Positions 18,125 to 28,425 of a DNA stretch of 64,000 nucleotides are shown here, one piece after another. Under the pieces are notes generated by a model that was not told the origin of the DNA, made no database searches, and saw only the letters and a list, made by a program, of their open reading frames with translations. The stretch covers positions 124,001 through 188,000 of the forward strand of contig JAHJTC010000022.1 in the NCBI GenBank assembly GCA_018830105.1, written 5' to 3'. The position numbers and the translations under genes were made by a program. Each line of letters begins with the position of its first letter. Within the stretch, counting starts at the first letter, position 1. The stretch is from Bacteroidota bacterium. GTDB lineage: Bacteria > Bacteroidota > Bacteroidia > Bacteroidales > F082.

Positions 18125-19144
18125 ATGAAAGAAAAAATTGAACAACTGCTACAGCAAATTGAGCAGTTTAAGTTTACTGATAAAGAGGCCCTGGAAAATT
18201 TCAGGTTGAAATTCCTGAGTAAAAAAGGGCTTATTCCAGCACTTTTTGCTGATTTTAAGTCGGTAGCTCCTGAAGACCGCAAAGAAATGGGTTTGTTGCT
18301 CAATGAGCTTAAAAACAAGGCACAGGATTACCTTAAAACAAATCAGGAAGCATTGGAGCAGCAAACAACAACAGCGGCCTCCACGCTTGATGTTACCTTG
18401 CCTTCGGGTCATTTTAAAGGTGGTCGTCATCCCCTTTCTATTGTCAGAAAAGAGATCAACAGTATTTTTGAGCGACTGGGTTTTGTCATTAGTGAAGGGC
18501 CTGAAATAGAGGATGATTTTCATAATTTTTCTGCCCTCAATTTTCCGCCCGAGCATCCTGCCAGAGATATGCAGGATACCTTTTTTATTCATAAAAATCC
18601 AGATATTGCCTTGCGTACCCATACCAGCAGTGTGCAGGTGCGGGTGATGGAACAGGGAAAACTGCCCGTACGGATTATTGCTCCCGGGCGCGTGTTTCGC
18701 AACGAGGCCATTTCTGCACGCGCACATTGTATTTTTCATCAGATCGAAGGACTTTATATCGACAAGGAGGTTTCGTTCGCCGATCTGAAACAGACACTTT
18801 ACTATTTTGCCCAGGAGTTTTTTGGAAAAAAAACCCGCATTCGTTTCAGACCGTCCTACTTTCCTTTTACTGAGACTTCTGCCGAAATGGATGTTTCGTG
18901 CAACATCTGCGGAGGCAAAGGCTGTAATATTTGTAAGTACAGCGGTTGGGTCGAAATTCTGGGTTGTGGCATGGTGGATCCTAATGTACTGGAAGCCTGC
19001 GGAATAGATAGTAATGAATATACTGGATTTGCTTTTGGAATGGGCATCGAACGGATTACCATGATGAAATACCAAATCAACGATTTACGCTTGTTTTTCG
19101 AGAATGACATTCGCTTTCTACAGCAATTTGAGCAGATTCAATAA
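18125..19144 (+). CDS. pheS: Phenylalanyl-tRNA synthetase alpha subunit
   Basis: This is the catalytic subunit that charges tRNA-Phe. It has an N-terminal coiled-coil arm, then class II motifs: GPEIEDDFHNF, RNEAISARAH (motif 2) and GFAFGMGIERITM (motif 3). A cysteine-rich insert, CNICGGKGCNIC, resembles a zinc-knuckle found in many alpha subunits. The length of 339 residues is normal. pheT is not in the window, so the two subunits are encoded apart. The gene is convergent with the DAHP synthase gene. Confidence 0.97.
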   Translation: MKEKIEQLLQQIEQFKFTDKEALENFRLKFLSKKGLIPALFADFKSVAPEDRKEMGLLLNELKNKAQDYLKTNQEALEQQTTTAASTLDVTLPSGHFKGGRHPLSIVRKEINSIFERLGFVISEGPEIEDDFHNFSALNFPPEHPARDMQDTFFIHKNPDIALRTHTSSVQVRVMEQGKLPVRIIAPGRVFRNEAISARAHCIFHQIEGLYIDKEVSFADLKQTLYYFAQEFFGKKTRIRFRPSYFPFTETSAEMDVSCNICGGKGCNICKYSGWVEILGCGMVDPNVLEACGIDSNEYTGFAFGMGIERITMMKYQINDLRLFFENDIRFLQQFEQIQ

Positions 19145-19205
19145 CGTATTTCTGTTAAGTAAAGGCAGTTGCGCTGACTTTTTCTGCTGGTCTTAATAAT
19201 CGGAA

Positions 19206-20297
19206 TCAATCTTGCTGATTAAATATTTTGGTTTGTTGCTGAATGCTGGCTTCGTGCACCAGTTCGAGCAGCAGCAGCAAAAATTGCTTATCGAGACCCA
19301 TATTTGTTCCAATGGCCAGCCGGTCTTCGATAATATGTTTCCAGCGTTTGAGCTGGAGGATGGTGATATTATTTTCTTTTTTATAAGCCCCGATCTCGCT
19401 CACCACTTCCATTCTGCGGGCAAGCAGCTGTATCAGCTCGCCATCGAGTTTGTCAATTTCTGTTCGCAGTTCTTCCAGCTTATGCTGAAAGTCGATGCTT
19501 CCGGTGCGTTCGCGAACAATCAGCTGGGCAAGCAGTTTCTCCAGCTCTTTGGGCGCAATTTGCTGAGCTGCATCAGTTAGCGCCTGATCGGGATCAAAAT
19601 GACTTTCGATCATCAGGCCATTGGTTTCCAGGTCAAGGGCTTTTTGGGCGATGCTTTGCAACAGATCGCGCCGGCCACAAATATGGCTGATATCCGTAAT
19701 CACCGGCAAAGAGGGCAATAAGCGCCGCAACTCAATAGGTATTTCCCACATGGGGGCATTGCGGTAAGGCGATTGTTTGAAATAATGAAAGCCACGATGG
19801 ATGGCGCCCAACTGCATGATTCCGGACTTATGAAAACGCTCTAAAGCACCCATCCACAGCTTGATATCAGGCGTGATGGGGTTTTTTACCAGCACAGGAA
19901 TTGACACGCCTTTAACGGCTTCGGCCAGTTCCTGAACCGAAAACGGATTCACTACCGTTCGCGCACCAATCCATAAGATATCGATACCATGTTTTAAAGC
20001 CAGCTCAATATGACGTGGATTGGCGACCTCTGTGGTAAGCAACAAGCCTGTCTCCGATTTTACTTCCTGCATCCATTTCAAGCCTTCAGCACCAACACCT
20101 TCGAAGCCATCAGGCCTTGTGCGGGGTTTCCAAATTCCTGCCCTGAAGGCTTTTACCTGCGGCAATTTGGCCAGCTGCCGGGCTGTTAGCAAAAGCTGCT
20201 CGCGCGATTCGGCACTGCATGGACCGGCAATCACTAGTGGCTCATCTGATGAGGGCAACCAATTAATTATCTCTTTTATGCTGGGATCGGGACTCAT
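19206..20297 (-). CDS. Bifunctional DAHP synthase / chorismate mutase
   Basis: One polypeptide joins the first shikimate-pathway step (DAHP from PEP and erythrose 4-phosphate) to chorismate mutase. Residues 1-260 form a class I-beta type DAHP synthase with GPCSAESREQ near 21-30, KPRTRPDGFEG and the metal-binding ICGRRD. After a linker, residues ~270-355 form an AroQ-type mutase (LEELRTEIDKLDGELIQLLARR). In relatives the mutase domain also mediates feedback control. The usual Bacteroidota fusion order is seen. A -7 box lies at 20325-20332. Confidence 0.95.
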   Translation of the reverse strand: MSPDPSIKEIINWLPSSDEPLVIAGPCSAESREQLLLTARQLAKLPQVKAFRAGIWKPRTRPDGFEGVGAEGLKWMQEVKSETGLLLTTEVANPRHIELALKHGIDILWIGARTVVNPFSVQELAEAVKGVSIPVLVKNPITPDIKLWMGALERFHKSGIMQLGAIHRGFHYFKQSPYRNAPMWEIPIELRRLLPSLPVITDISHICGRRDLLQSIAQKALDLETNGLMIESHFDPDQALTDAAQQIAPKELEKLLAQLIVRERTGSIDFQHKLEELRTEIDKLDGELIQLLARRMEVVSEIGAYKKENNITILQLKRWKHIIEDRLAIGTNMGLDKQFLLLLLELVHEASIQQQTKIFNQQD

Positions 20298-20324
20298 TTT
20301 TTACTTGTCCTAAATATTAATGTG

Positions 20325-20332
20325 CAAAGTTA
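20325..20332 (-). promoter_or_regulatory. -7 promoter box (TAACTTTG) for the DAHP synthase gene
   Basis: It matches TAnnTTTG, 28 bp upstream of the start at 20297. Confidence 0.5.
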
Positions 20333-20460
20333 CAATTAAACAGTTCTTACAGGCTTTTGTTGAGTAGGACAAGGCCTGATTTCAAAATAATCCAGTTCAA
20401 TACGTTAAAGGAAGAGACAGTTTGCATTAATTTTCGTTTTTTTGCAGTCTGAATTACCCC

Positions 20461-21915
20461 ATGAAAACAAATACCGTGAAACGAACAGAGATCAAAGCGG
20501 TTCTGCAGATGCAGGATCTTGAAAATGAAATTAATGTAAAAGGTTGGGTGCGCACCAAGCGGGGCAGCAAAAACGTTGCTTTTATCGCCCTCAATGATGG
20601 TTCAACCATCCATAACCTGCAGCTGGTAGTTGATTTGGAGCAGATTTCGGAAGAAAAGCTTGCTCTGATGCATACCGGCGCTTCCGTTTCGGCTACAGGC
20701 AAACTGGTGCCTTCGGCAGGTGGCGGACAACAAGTTGAGATGGCCGTGCGTGAGATAGAACTGCTCGGCGAGGCCAATCCCGATCATTATCCGCTGCAAC
20801 CCAAAAAACACTCTCTGGAGTTTCTGCGCGAAAAAGCACATTTGCGTTTTCGCACCAATACCTTCAGCGCCATTACACGGCTGCGCCACGCTATGATTTT
20901 TGGCGTCCATAAGTTTTTCAACGACAGGGGTTTCTTCAATATCCATTCTCCTATCATCACCGGTTCGGATGCCGAAGGAGCAGGCGAGATGTTTCAGGTT
21001 ACAACACTCAATCTGACAAAACTCCCCAAAAATGAAGATGGTAGCATAGATCATTCCGAAGACTTTTTCGGGAAAGCGGCCAACCTCACTGTTTCGGGAC
21101 AGCTGGAAGCCGAGCTGGCTGCATTGGCCATGTCGAAGGTTTATACGTTTGGTCCTACCTTCAGGGCAGAAAATTCCAATACTTCGCGCCACCTGGCTGA
21201 GTTTTGGATGATAGAGCCCGAAGTGGCTTTCAACGATATCCACGACAATATGGATCTGGCCGAGGATATGCTGAAATACCTCATCCAATATGCACTCGAC
21301 AATTGCCCCGATGATTTGGCTTTCCTAAGCAAACGACAGCAGGATGAAGAAAAAAACAAAAAAGCCGATGAACGTGCTATGGAGCTGATTAGCAAATTAA
21401 ACTTTGTGCTCGAACAGCCTTTTGAACGCATCAGCTATACCGAAGCCATCGACATCCTCAAAAACTCAAATCATAACAAAAAAGGAAAGTTCCAGTATCC
21501 GATTGAGCAATGGGGCGCCGATTTGCAATCGGAACACGAACGTTATCTGGTCGAAAAACACTTTAAAAAGCCTGTCATCCTCACTGATTATCCCAACGAA
21601 ATAAAGGCTTTTTATATGAAGCAAAACGACGACGGCAAAACAGTTCGGGCAATGGATGTACTTTTCCCGGGAATTGGCGAGATCATTGGCGGCTCGCAGC
21701 GCGAAGAGGTTTACGACAAACTGCTGCAACGCATGAACGATATGCACATCCCCATGGAATCGATGTGGTGGTTCCTCGAAACACGCAAGTTTGGCACTGT
21801 TCCGCATGCCGGTTTCGGGCTTGGCTTTGAGCGCCTGATGCTGTTCGTAACGGGTATGGGCAACATCCGCGATGTAATTCCTTTCCCCAGAACACCTTAC
21901 AACCTGGAGTTTTAA
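20461..21915 (+). CDS. asnS: Asparaginyl-tRNA synthetase
   Basis: The enzyme charges tRNA-Asn directly. An OB-fold anticodon-binding domain comes first ([22 protein letters not shown]). The class II core follows, with motif 2 [21 protein letters not shown]-like residues near 236-256 and motif 3 [15 protein letters not shown] near 460. At 484 residues it is slightly longer than the E. coli enzyme, with the usual Bacteroidota insert ([17 protein letters not shown]). It is a single-gene unit, convergent with the polyprenyl synthase gene. Confidence 0.97.
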   Translation: MKTNTVKRTEIKAVLQMQDLENEINVKGWVRTKRGSKNVAFIALNDGSTIHNLQLVVDLEQISEEKLALMHTGASVSATGKLVPSAGGGQQVEMAVREIELLGEANPDHYPLQPKKHSLEFLREKAHLRFRTNTFSAITRLRHAMIFGVHKFFNDRGFFNIHSPIITGSDAEGAGEMFQVTTLNLTKLPKNEDGSIDHSEDFFGKAANLTVSGQLEAELAALAMSKVYTFGPTFRAENSNTSRHLAEFWMIEPEVAFNDIHDNMDLAEDMLKYLIQYALDNCPDDLAFLSKRQQDEEKNKKADERAMELISKLNFVLEQPFERISYTEAIDILKNSNHNKKGKFQYPIEQWGADLQSEHERYLVEKHFKKPVILTDYPNEIKAFYMKQNDDGKTVRAMDVLFPGIGEIIGGSQREEVYDKLLQRMNDMHIPMESMWWFLETRKFGTVPHAGFGLGFERLMLFVTGMGNIRDVIPFPRTPYNLEF

Positions 21916-21984
21916 AAAGAGGATAATAATTTTTGATTTTCCCTTGTAAATCAGCTTTAGAGAAAATTGGTTGAAGCTAATACG

Positions 21985-22959
21985 CTATTTCTTTCTGGAA
22001 ACCGTAAATTCAACCATTTGTTTCAAGGCATCAAGGGCCTCGCTGTCGGGCAATCCTTCAAGCTGCTCCAGTGCCAGATTCACATAATGCTGCATCTGTT
22101 GTTCGGCATAGGCAATGCCTCCTGCTTCCTGCACTTTTTGTATCAGGCTGGCCACCTTTTCGGGATTATTGCCATGACGTTTTACGGTATGAATGATACG
22201 ACGTTTCTCGATAAGACCCGACTGATTCAACAAATAAATCAGCGGCAGGGTCATTTTTCGTTCCTTGATATCGATACCGCTGGGCTTGCCGGTTTGACTG
22301 TTGAGCTGGTAGTCGAAAATATCGTCTTTGATCTGAAAAGCAATCCCAACATTAATTCCAAATTGCCGCATCCTGTCGATGGCGGCTTTGTCGGCACCGG
22401 CCGAGGCTGCGCCCACAGCACAGCATGAAGCGATAAGCGAAGCCGTTTTTTTGGTGATGATCTCAAAATAAACCGGCTCTTCAATATCCATCCTTCTGGC
22501 TTTCTCAATTTGCAAAAGCTCACCTTCGCTCATGGCCTTCACAGCCTCTGAAACGATTTTGAGCAATTCGAAATCGCCATGATCCAGTGCCAGCAGCAAG
22601 CCACGTGAAAGCAGAAAATCGCCAACCAGCACCGAAATTTTGTTTTTCCACAACGCATTGATCGAGAAAAATCCCCGGCGTTCGTTGGAGTCGTCCACCA
22701 CATCGTCATGCACCAGCGTGGCCGTATGCAGTAATTCGATGAGCGTGGCAGCGCGATAACTTGAATCATTGATGCCTCCGTTGATTGTGGCCGAAAGCAG
22801 CACAAACATCGGGCGCATCTGCTTGCCTTTTGTCTTGACGATGTATCGGGTAATTTTATCGAGCAGGCCAATACGCGAACGCATACTTTCCTTAAAAAAC
22901 TGCTCAAAATGATCCAGTTCCCTGCTGATCGGTTTTTTGATCTGATCCAAATTCGACAT
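21985..22959 (-). CDS. Trans-polyprenyl diphosphate synthase
   Basis: This 324-residue prenyltransferase extends isoprenoid chains, probably for the menaquinone side chain. Both aspartate-rich motifs are present: LVHDDVVDDSNERRG near 85-99 and QIKDDIFDYQ near 215. ATG 22959 (MSNLDQIKKP) is chosen because a -7 promoter box (22999-23006) overlaps the longer open frame's start at 23001. Product chain length cannot be read from sequence by eye. Confidence 0.93.
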   Translation of the reverse strand: MSNLDQIKKPISRELDHFEQFFKESMRSRIGLLDKITRYIVKTKGKQMRPMFVLLSATINGGINDSSYRAATLIELLHTATLVHDDVVDDSNERRGFFSINALWKNKISVLVGDFLLSRGLLLALDHGDFELLKIVSEAVKAMSEGELLQIEKARRMDIEEPVYFEIITKKTASLIASCCAVGAASAGADKAAIDRMRQFGINVGIAFQIKDDIFDYQLNSQTGKPSGIDIKERKMTLPLIYLLNQSGLIEKRRIIHTVKRHGNNPEKVASLIQKVQEAGGIAYAEQQMQHYVNLALEQLEGLPDSEALDALKQMVEFTVSRKK

Positions 22960-22998
22960 GCTTTTTGCGCTTCTGTAGATTAACAAACGGCCTGATGG

Positions 22999-23006
22999 CA
23001 AATGTA
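22999..23006 (-). promoter_or_regulatory. -7 promoter box (TACATTTG) for the polyprenyl synthase gene
   Basis: It matches TAnnTTTG, 40 bp upstream of ATG 22959. Confidence 0.55.
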
Positions 23007-23116
23007 GAACAATTTAACGGAAAGCATGTTCGGAAGTTTTTCGGAATTCGTTGCTATTCCTGTTAATTTTTTCACAATAATTTATACCCTGCCCTGTGCT
23101 TTCAGGTTTTTTGTCG

Positions 23117-23124
23117 TAATTTTG
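23117..23124 (+). promoter_or_regulatory. -7 promoter box (TAATTTTG) for mutA-mutB
   Basis: It matches TAnnTTTG, about 100 bp upstream of mutA. The ~100-nt leader opens with a short CCCGT/ACGGG hairpin. I looked for a cobalamin riboswitch in the leader and did not see its conserved B12 box. Confidence 0.55.
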
Positions 23125-23224
23125 TCCCGTGAACGGGATTAAACACCTGTAAATGCGCAACAAAGGCCCAAGTGCCCTATTTCGTACAGCTCATTAATCC
23201 GATAATAATCAAACACAAAAAGCT

Positions 23225-25111
23225 ATGGAGAAGCAGGAAAAAAAGCTGTTTGCTGATTTTCAGCCGGTTTCTACACAACAGTGGGAAGAACAACTTTTGA
23301 AAGACCTTAAAGGAGCCGACTACGCTAAAAAACTAATCTGGAAAACTACCGAAGGCATCGATGTAAAGCCTTATTATCGCAGCGAAGACCTCGAACAGAT
23401 CGCCTGGATGAAGGCACTACCGGCTACCTTTCCTTTCGTGAGAGGAAATCAGGCCAACGGCAACGACTGGCTGGTGCGTCAGGATTTGAAGGTGGACGAT
23501 ATCAAAGCCACTAACGAAAAAGCCCTCGACATTTTGATGAAAGGTGTTGATTCGCTTGGCTTTGAACTGGGATGTGAAAAAGCATACACCATCGATGAAA
23601 TTGAGCTGCTGCTCAAAAATATTCGTACTGATATCGTTGAGATCAACTTTTTCAGCACGCATCAGCATCTGCAGTTGACTGGCATGATCGAAAGTCTGGT
23701 AAAAAAATACAACCGCCCGCTGGATGCCATACGTGCTTCCATCAATTATGACCCGCTGGCGCGATTTGCCCGCAGGGGAATCTGGTACGAAAACGAGAAA
23801 GCTGATTTTGAGAAGGCTGCTGAACTGATAAAAGCTGCATCTGCTTTGCCTCAAATGCGTGTAATTGGCGTAAACGGCCATATTTTCACCAACTCAGGCG
23901 CTAATATCGTGCAAGAAATGGCCTATACACTGGCTTTAGGTAGTGAGTACCTTACCCGCCTTACAGATCAGGGTTTGTTTATTGGTGAGATCAGCCCCAG
24001 GATTAAATTCAACCTGGCCGTTGGGTCAAACTACTTTATGGAGATCGCCAAGCTACGGGCTTACCGCTTGCTTTGGGCCAATATTACCAACGCCTATGGC
24101 CTTAATGACGCTAACAATGGACGCATGCATATGCATGTTACAAATAGCACCTACAACCTCAGTATTTACGATCCTTATGTAAATATGCTGCGCACTACCA
24201 CCTCAAGCATGTCGGCCATACTAGGAGGTGCCGAATCCTTAACTGTGCTGCCTTTCAACATACCTTTTGAAAAGCCTACAGCCTTTGCCGAACGCATTGC
24301 CCGTAATCAACAATTGATTCTAAAGGAAGAATCCTATTTCGACAAAGTAGCCGATCCGGCAGCAGGCTCCTACTATATTGAAAGTTTAACGGATTCGCTG
24401 GTGAAAGCAGCCTGGAAGTTGTTTTTGGAAATTCAGGAAAAAGGAGGATTTCTGGCAGCGCTGCGCAATGGGATGATTCAACAGCAAATCAAAGATTCAG
24501 TTCAGGCACGCGACAAGCAGATTGCTACCCGCCGCGAGATTATCCTCGGCACGAATCAGTATCCCAATGCTGGCGAGCAACTGAAGCAGGATTTGCCGGC
24601 TTCCGTTTTCGAATCGGATGATCGCCGAAGCCCGCAAGCAGAAATAGAAACTATCGTTACTTATCGTGGCGCACAAGCTTTTGAGCAGCTACGCTACCAA
24701 ACCGATTTATATAGCCGCAACAACAAACGCCCGACAGTTTGGATGCTGACTTATGGCAATCTGGCCATGCGCAAAGCCAGGGCAGGATTTGCAAGCAGTT
24801 TCTTTGCCTGTGCAGGCTACCAAATTGTAGATAATACGGGCTTCGACACCATTGAGCAAGGCATTGAAGCAGCCAAAGCATCTCAAACCGAAATCATCGT
24901 GTTATGCAGCACCGATGAAGCCTATGAAGGCACTGCCATCAAAGCTTTTGAAGCGCTTCGTGAAACTAAAATTGTGGTGTTGGCCGGTTATCCCACAGCC
25001 CTTGTAGATGAGCTGAAGGCAGCCGGAATGCAGCATTTTATCCATGTGAAAAGCAATCTGCTGCAAACTATACAGTCGTTTCAACAAGCGCTAGGTATCG
25101 TAAATCAATAA
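23225..25111 (+). CDS. mutA: Methylmalonyl-CoA mutase small (non-catalytic) subunit
   Basis: The mutase interconverts succinyl-CoA and methylmalonyl-CoA, as in propionate fermentation or propionate use. The 628-residue small subunit pairs with MutB. It keeps the TIM-barrel layout ([27 protein letters not shown]) and a C-terminal Rossmann-like domain, but has no DxHxxG cobalamin motif, as is usual for this subunit. It lies 16 bp upstream of mutB. Neither the epimerase nor the MeaB chaperone gene is adjacent. Confidence 0.96.
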   Translation: MEKQEKKLFADFQPVSTQQWEEQLLKDLKGADYAKKLIWKTTEGIDVKPYYRSEDLEQIAWMKALPATFPFVRGNQANGNDWLVRQDLKVDDIKATNEKALDILMKGVDSLGFELGCEKAYTIDEIELLLKNIRTDIVEINFFSTHQHLQLTGMIESLVKKYNRPLDAIRASINYDPLARFARRGIWYENEKADFEKAAELIKAASALPQMRVIGVNGHIFTNSGANIVQEMAYTLALGSEYLTRLTDQGLFIGEISPRIKFNLAVGSNYFMEIAKLRAYRLLWANITNAYGLNDANNGRMHMHVTNSTYNLSIYDPYVNMLRTTTSSMSAILGGAESLTVLPFNIPFEKPTAFAERIARNQQLILKEESYFDKVADPAAGSYYIESLTDSLVKAAWKLFLEIQEKGGFLAALRNGMIQQQIKDSVQARDKQIATRREIILGTNQYPNAGEQLKQDLPASVFESDDRRSPQAEIETIVTYRGAQAFEQLRYQTDLYSRNNKRPTVWMLTYGNLAMRKARAGFASSFFACAGYQIVDNTGFDTIEQGIEAAKASQTEIIVLCSTDEAYEGTAIKAFEALRETKIVVLAGYPTALVDELKAAGMQHFIHVKSNLLQTIQSFQQALGIVNQ

Positions 25112-25127
25112 AAGGAAAGGAGAAAGC

Positions 25128-27284
25128 ATGAAACCGAATTTCAAGCATATCAATATCAACACAAATCCGGGAGCAAAAACGGATCCCCGTCAATGGGAAG
25201 AGAAACAAGGCATTGCTGCTGAATGGGAAACACCCGAGCACATCATGGTGAAACCCGTTTATACCGCTGCCGAGCTCGAAAATATGGAACACCTGGAATA
25301 TGCTGCCGGCCTGGCGCCGTTTTTGCGCGGCCCTTATGCCAGCATGTATGTGATGCGTCCGTGGACTATCAGGCAATATGCCGGCTTTTCAACGGCTGAA
25401 GAATCCAACGCTTTTTACCGCCGCAACCTTGCAGCCGGGCAAAAAGGCCTTTCAGTAGCCTTCGACCTGGCAACACACCGCGGCTACGATTCTGATCACG
25501 AACGTGTGGTGGGCGATGTAGGAAAAGCAGGTGTGGCGATCGACTCGGTACTGGATATGAAAATCCTTTTCGACGAGATTCCGCTCAACAAAATGTCTGT
25601 TTCGATGACCATGAACGGTGCGGTATTGCCCGTGATGGCTTTTTATATCGTAACTGCACTGGAACAGGGTGCCAGCCTGGAAGAGCTTTCGGGTACCATC
25701 CAAAACGACATCCTGAAGGAATTTATGGTGCGCAACACCTACATCTATCCACCCGAGCCTTCGATGCGTATCATTGCCGATATCTTCGAGTTTACCTCAC
25801 AAAAGATGCCCAAGTTCAACTCCATTTCCATTTCGGGCTATCATATGCAGGAAGCCGGTGCCACGGCGGATCTCGAGCTGGCTTATACGCTTGCCGACGG
25901 CCTGGATTATATCCGTACCGGTCTAAAGGCCGGCCTGGATGTTGACGCCTTTGCTCCCCGGCTATCGTTTTTCTGGGCCTTGGGGATGAACCATTTTATG
26001 GAGATTGCCAAGATGCGCGCCGGACGGATGCTCTGGGCCAAGATCGTGAAGAAATTCAATCCCAAAAATGCCAAATCCATGGCCTTGCGTACCCATACGC
26101 AAACCTCTGGCTGGAGCCTCACCGAACAGGATCCGTTCAACAATGTTGCCCGCACCTGTATCGAAGCCATGGGCGCAGCTTTAGGCCACACCCAATCGTT
26201 GCACACCAATGCGCTGGACGAGGCAATTGCTTTGCCTACTGAGTTTTCGGCCCGCATTGCCCGCAACACCCAGATTTATCTTCAAGAGGAAACCCAGATT
26301 TGCAAAGTTGTTGATCCCTGGGCCGGTTCGTATTATGTGGAAAAACTTACACAAGAATTAGCCGACAAGGCCTGGGCGCTGATTGAAGAAGTTGAGGAGA
26401 TGGGCGGCATGGCCAAAGCCATCGAAACCGGGCTTCCAAAGATGCGTATCGAAGAGGCTGCTGCCCGCAAGCAGGCCCGTATTGATTCGCACAAGGATGT
26501 GATTGTTGGTATCAACAAATACAGGCTCGACAAAGAAGATCCGCTCGAAACGCTGGATATTGACAATACTGCAGTGCGGCTTTCACAGATCAAGAGGCTG
26601 GAGCTTTTGCGCAGCCAGCGCAACGAAGCCGAAGTGCAGCAGGCACTCGAAGCCATCACCCGTTCGTGCGAAACCGGCGAAGGCAACTTGCTTGAGCTGG
26701 CTGTTGATGCTGCCGCCAAAAGGGCTTCGCTGGGCGAAATATCCATGGCCTGCGAAAAAGTGTTTGGCCGATACAAAGCCGTGATACGTTCGATTTCGGG
26801 CGTTTATTCTGCCGAAACACGCGGCGACGAAAAGTATGCCAAAGCCACAGCCCTGGCTGATGAGTTTGCCCGTCTCGAAGGACGCCGGCCACGTATTATG
26901 ATTGCCAAAATGGGTCAGGATGGACACGACCGCGGTGCCAAAGTTGTAGCCACAGGCTATGCCGACATTGGCTTTGATGTGGATATCGGACCGCTGTTCC
27001 AAACACCGGCCGAAGCAGCCCGTCAGGCTACCGAAAATGATGTGCATGTGCTGGGTGTTTCCAGCTTGGCTGCCGGACATAAGACGCTAGTTCCACAAGT
27101 AATTGAAGAACTTGCCAAGCTCGGTCGCGACGACATCATGGTGATCGTGGGTGGCGTGATTCCGCATCAGGATTATCAGTACCTGTATGATGCCGGTGCC
27201 GTGGCCATCTTCGGCCCTGGAACCGTGATCACAGAGGCTGCCATAAAAATGCTCGATATTTTGATTGAGATGCGAAAAGACTGA
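25128..27284 (+). CDS. mutB: Methylmalonyl-CoA mutase large (catalytic) subunit
   Basis: The catalytic 718-residue subunit binds adenosylcobalamin. The substrate barrel contains [18 protein letters not shown] near 75-92 and [16 protein letters not shown] near 325. The C-terminal cobalamin domain has DGHDRGAKV near residue 598 (the lower axial His ligand motif D-x-H-x-x-G) and later GGVIPHQDY. The stop codon overlaps the next start by one base, so the downstream lipoprotein gene is probably translated from the same message. Confidence 0.98.
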   Translation: MKPNFKHININTNPGAKTDPRQWEEKQGIAAEWETPEHIMVKPVYTAAELENMEHLEYAAGLAPFLRGPYASMYVMRPWTIRQYAGFSTAEESNAFYRRNLAAGQKGLSVAFDLATHRGYDSDHERVVGDVGKAGVAIDSVLDMKILFDEIPLNKMSVSMTMNGAVLPVMAFYIVTALEQGASLEELSGTIQNDILKEFMVRNTYIYPPEPSMRIIADIFEFTSQKMPKFNSISISGYHMQEAGATADLELAYTLADGLDYIRTGLKAGLDVDAFAPRLSFFWALGMNHFMEIAKMRAGRMLWAKIVKKFNPKNAKSMALRTHTQTSGWSLTEQDPFNNVARTCIEAMGAALGHTQSLHTNALDEAIALPTEFSARIARNTQIYLQEETQICKVVDPWAGSYYVEKLTQELADKAWALIEEVEEMGGMAKAIETGLPKMRIEEAAARKQARIDSHKDVIVGINKYRLDKEDPLETLDIDNTAVRLSQIKRLELLRSQRNEAEVQQALEAITRSCETGEGNLLELAVDAAAKRASLGEISMACEKVFGRYKAVIRSISGVYSAETRGDEKYAKATALADEFARLEGRRPRIMIAKMGQDGHDRGAKVVATGYADIGFDVDIGPLFQTPAEAARQATENDVHVLGVSSLAAGHKTLVPQVIEELAKLGRDDIMVIVGGVIPHQDYQYLYDAGAVAIFGPGTVITEAAIKMLDILIEMRKD

Positions 27285-28360
27285 TGATGAAAATCTTATC
27301 AAAATGGATAAACGCAACTGCCGGACTGATGTTTTTATTCAGTCCGGCTTGTTCTTTTCTTGATCAGCAGGCCGATGCCATCAGCGGGGCTACCGGAATG
27401 CCACAGGGAGGAAACAGCCTGTTTCACCGCACGGAAGAAACCGCTTTGTCAATAGGAGAAATACTGGTTAGCGGTGAAGTAAAAAATAATGAAACTGTTG
27501 ACTTTAGCAAGCTGTATAAGCGCGAAGTAATTGTAAAAGAATCGCTTTATGACAGTGCAGGGATAAATTTTATTGGAGCCTATCGCTACAAAGGCTATTC
27601 GCTTTTCGATATGCTCAATACTGTAGAACTGGCGAAAAAAAATCAGGAGGCTTTTCGTCCAATCATTGATTTGTATGTGATTGTGCGCAATGCAGCCGAA
27701 GAAACTGCTGTTTTTAGCTGGGCTGAAATCTTTCTGACAGCCGACCCGCATCAGATACTAATTGCCACCGAATCGGCACCCATCAAACCCTATCGCAAGG
27801 AAGTGGATTATCCGGTTGCCGACAGCTGGAAACTCGTATCAGCCCGTGATCTTTTTGCTTTTCGCAATATCGAAAATCCAACAAGTATTGAAATACGCTC
27901 TTTCGACCAAAAAGACTTCCCCATCACCAGGGATATGGAACCTTTGTATGCCGAAAACATTGCCGTTTGGAAACGAGACACCTTGCTAAAAACGATTTCA
28001 ACTCTTCCCGAAAATCTTCCAATACATGAATACATTACCAATTTTTACGGTATGGGAATGGGTTTTCACCCAAATGATGGATTTAAGGGCGTTGCATTAA
28101 GTAAAATGCTGGAAGATATAGTTGATGTTTTTGATCCCGAATTGAACCGCAGCGGGCTGGTTTGCTTTGCCGGCGCTGATGGTTATCGTGCTGTATACAG
28201 CTATAGTGAACTATTTAACAGGCCGGATGGTTTAAGCCCGATTTTGGATATTTCGCAACAAGACAGCTCGGGAGGCAGGTTCAGGCTTTTTCATCCGGAA
28301 GAGTTTTATGCTGATCGCTCGGTTAAGGCTTTGCGAACTATTTACTTTTTCTCAGAATAA
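27284..28360 (+). CDS. Probable lipoprotein with two molybdopterin-oxidoreductase-like domains
   Basis: The 358-residue protein follows mutB with a 1-bp overlap (a second ATG at 27287 is possible). A hydrophobic start ends in FSPACSF, so Cys23 is a likely lipid site. Two repeats resemble the SUOX-fold oxidoreductase domain. The first covers ~55-210 (LVSGEVKNNETVDFSKL, YRYKGYSLFDMLN, SWKLVSARD). The second covers ~240-355 (GFKGVALSKMLED, LVCFAGADGYRAVYS). The molybdenum-ligating cysteine of true enzymes is not evident. DAISGAT at 31-37 resembles the flavinylation motif of FMN-binding proteins. Function unknown; the link to MutAB is positional. Confidence 0.65.
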   Translation: MMKILSKWINATAGLMFLFSPACSFLDQQADAISGATGMPQGGNSLFHRTEETALSIGEILVSGEVKNNETVDFSKLYKREVIVKESLYDSAGINFIGAYRYKGYSLFDMLNTVELAKKNQEAFRPIIDLYVIVRNAAEETAVFSWAEIFLTADPHQILIATESAPIKPYRKEVDYPVADSWKLVSARDLFAFRNIENPTSIEIRSFDQKDFPITRDMEPLYAENIAVWKRDTLLKTISTLPENLPIHEYITNFYGMGMGFHPNDGFKGVALSKMLEDIVDVFDPELNRSGLVCFAGADGYRAVYSYSELFNRPDGLSPILDISQQDSSGGRFRLFHPEEFYADRSVKALRTIYFFSE

Positions 28361-28366
28361 GTGAAT

Positions 28367-28399
28367 TAAAAAAAAGAGGCAACCTAAAAGGATTGCCTC
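28367..28399 (-). terminator. Rho-independent terminator after the carbonic anhydrase gene
   Basis: GAGGCAA and TTGCCTC form a 7-bp stem with a 10-base loop. On the minus strand it ends in a run of eight T residues, and it lies 27 bp after the stop codon. It may also stop the converging lipoprotein transcript. Confidence 0.8.
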
Positions 28400-28425
28400 G
28401 AATGAATTTATTTTGAATTATAAAT

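Noticed and set aside
18149-19075. 308-codon open frame on the minus strand
   Set aside because: It lies wholly inside pheS, whose motifs are unmistakable; a mirror-frame shadow.
23125-23224. Cobalamin riboswitch in the mutAB leader
   Set aside because: B12 enzymes are often so regulated, but the conserved B12-box and the length required are absent; only a short hairpin is seen.
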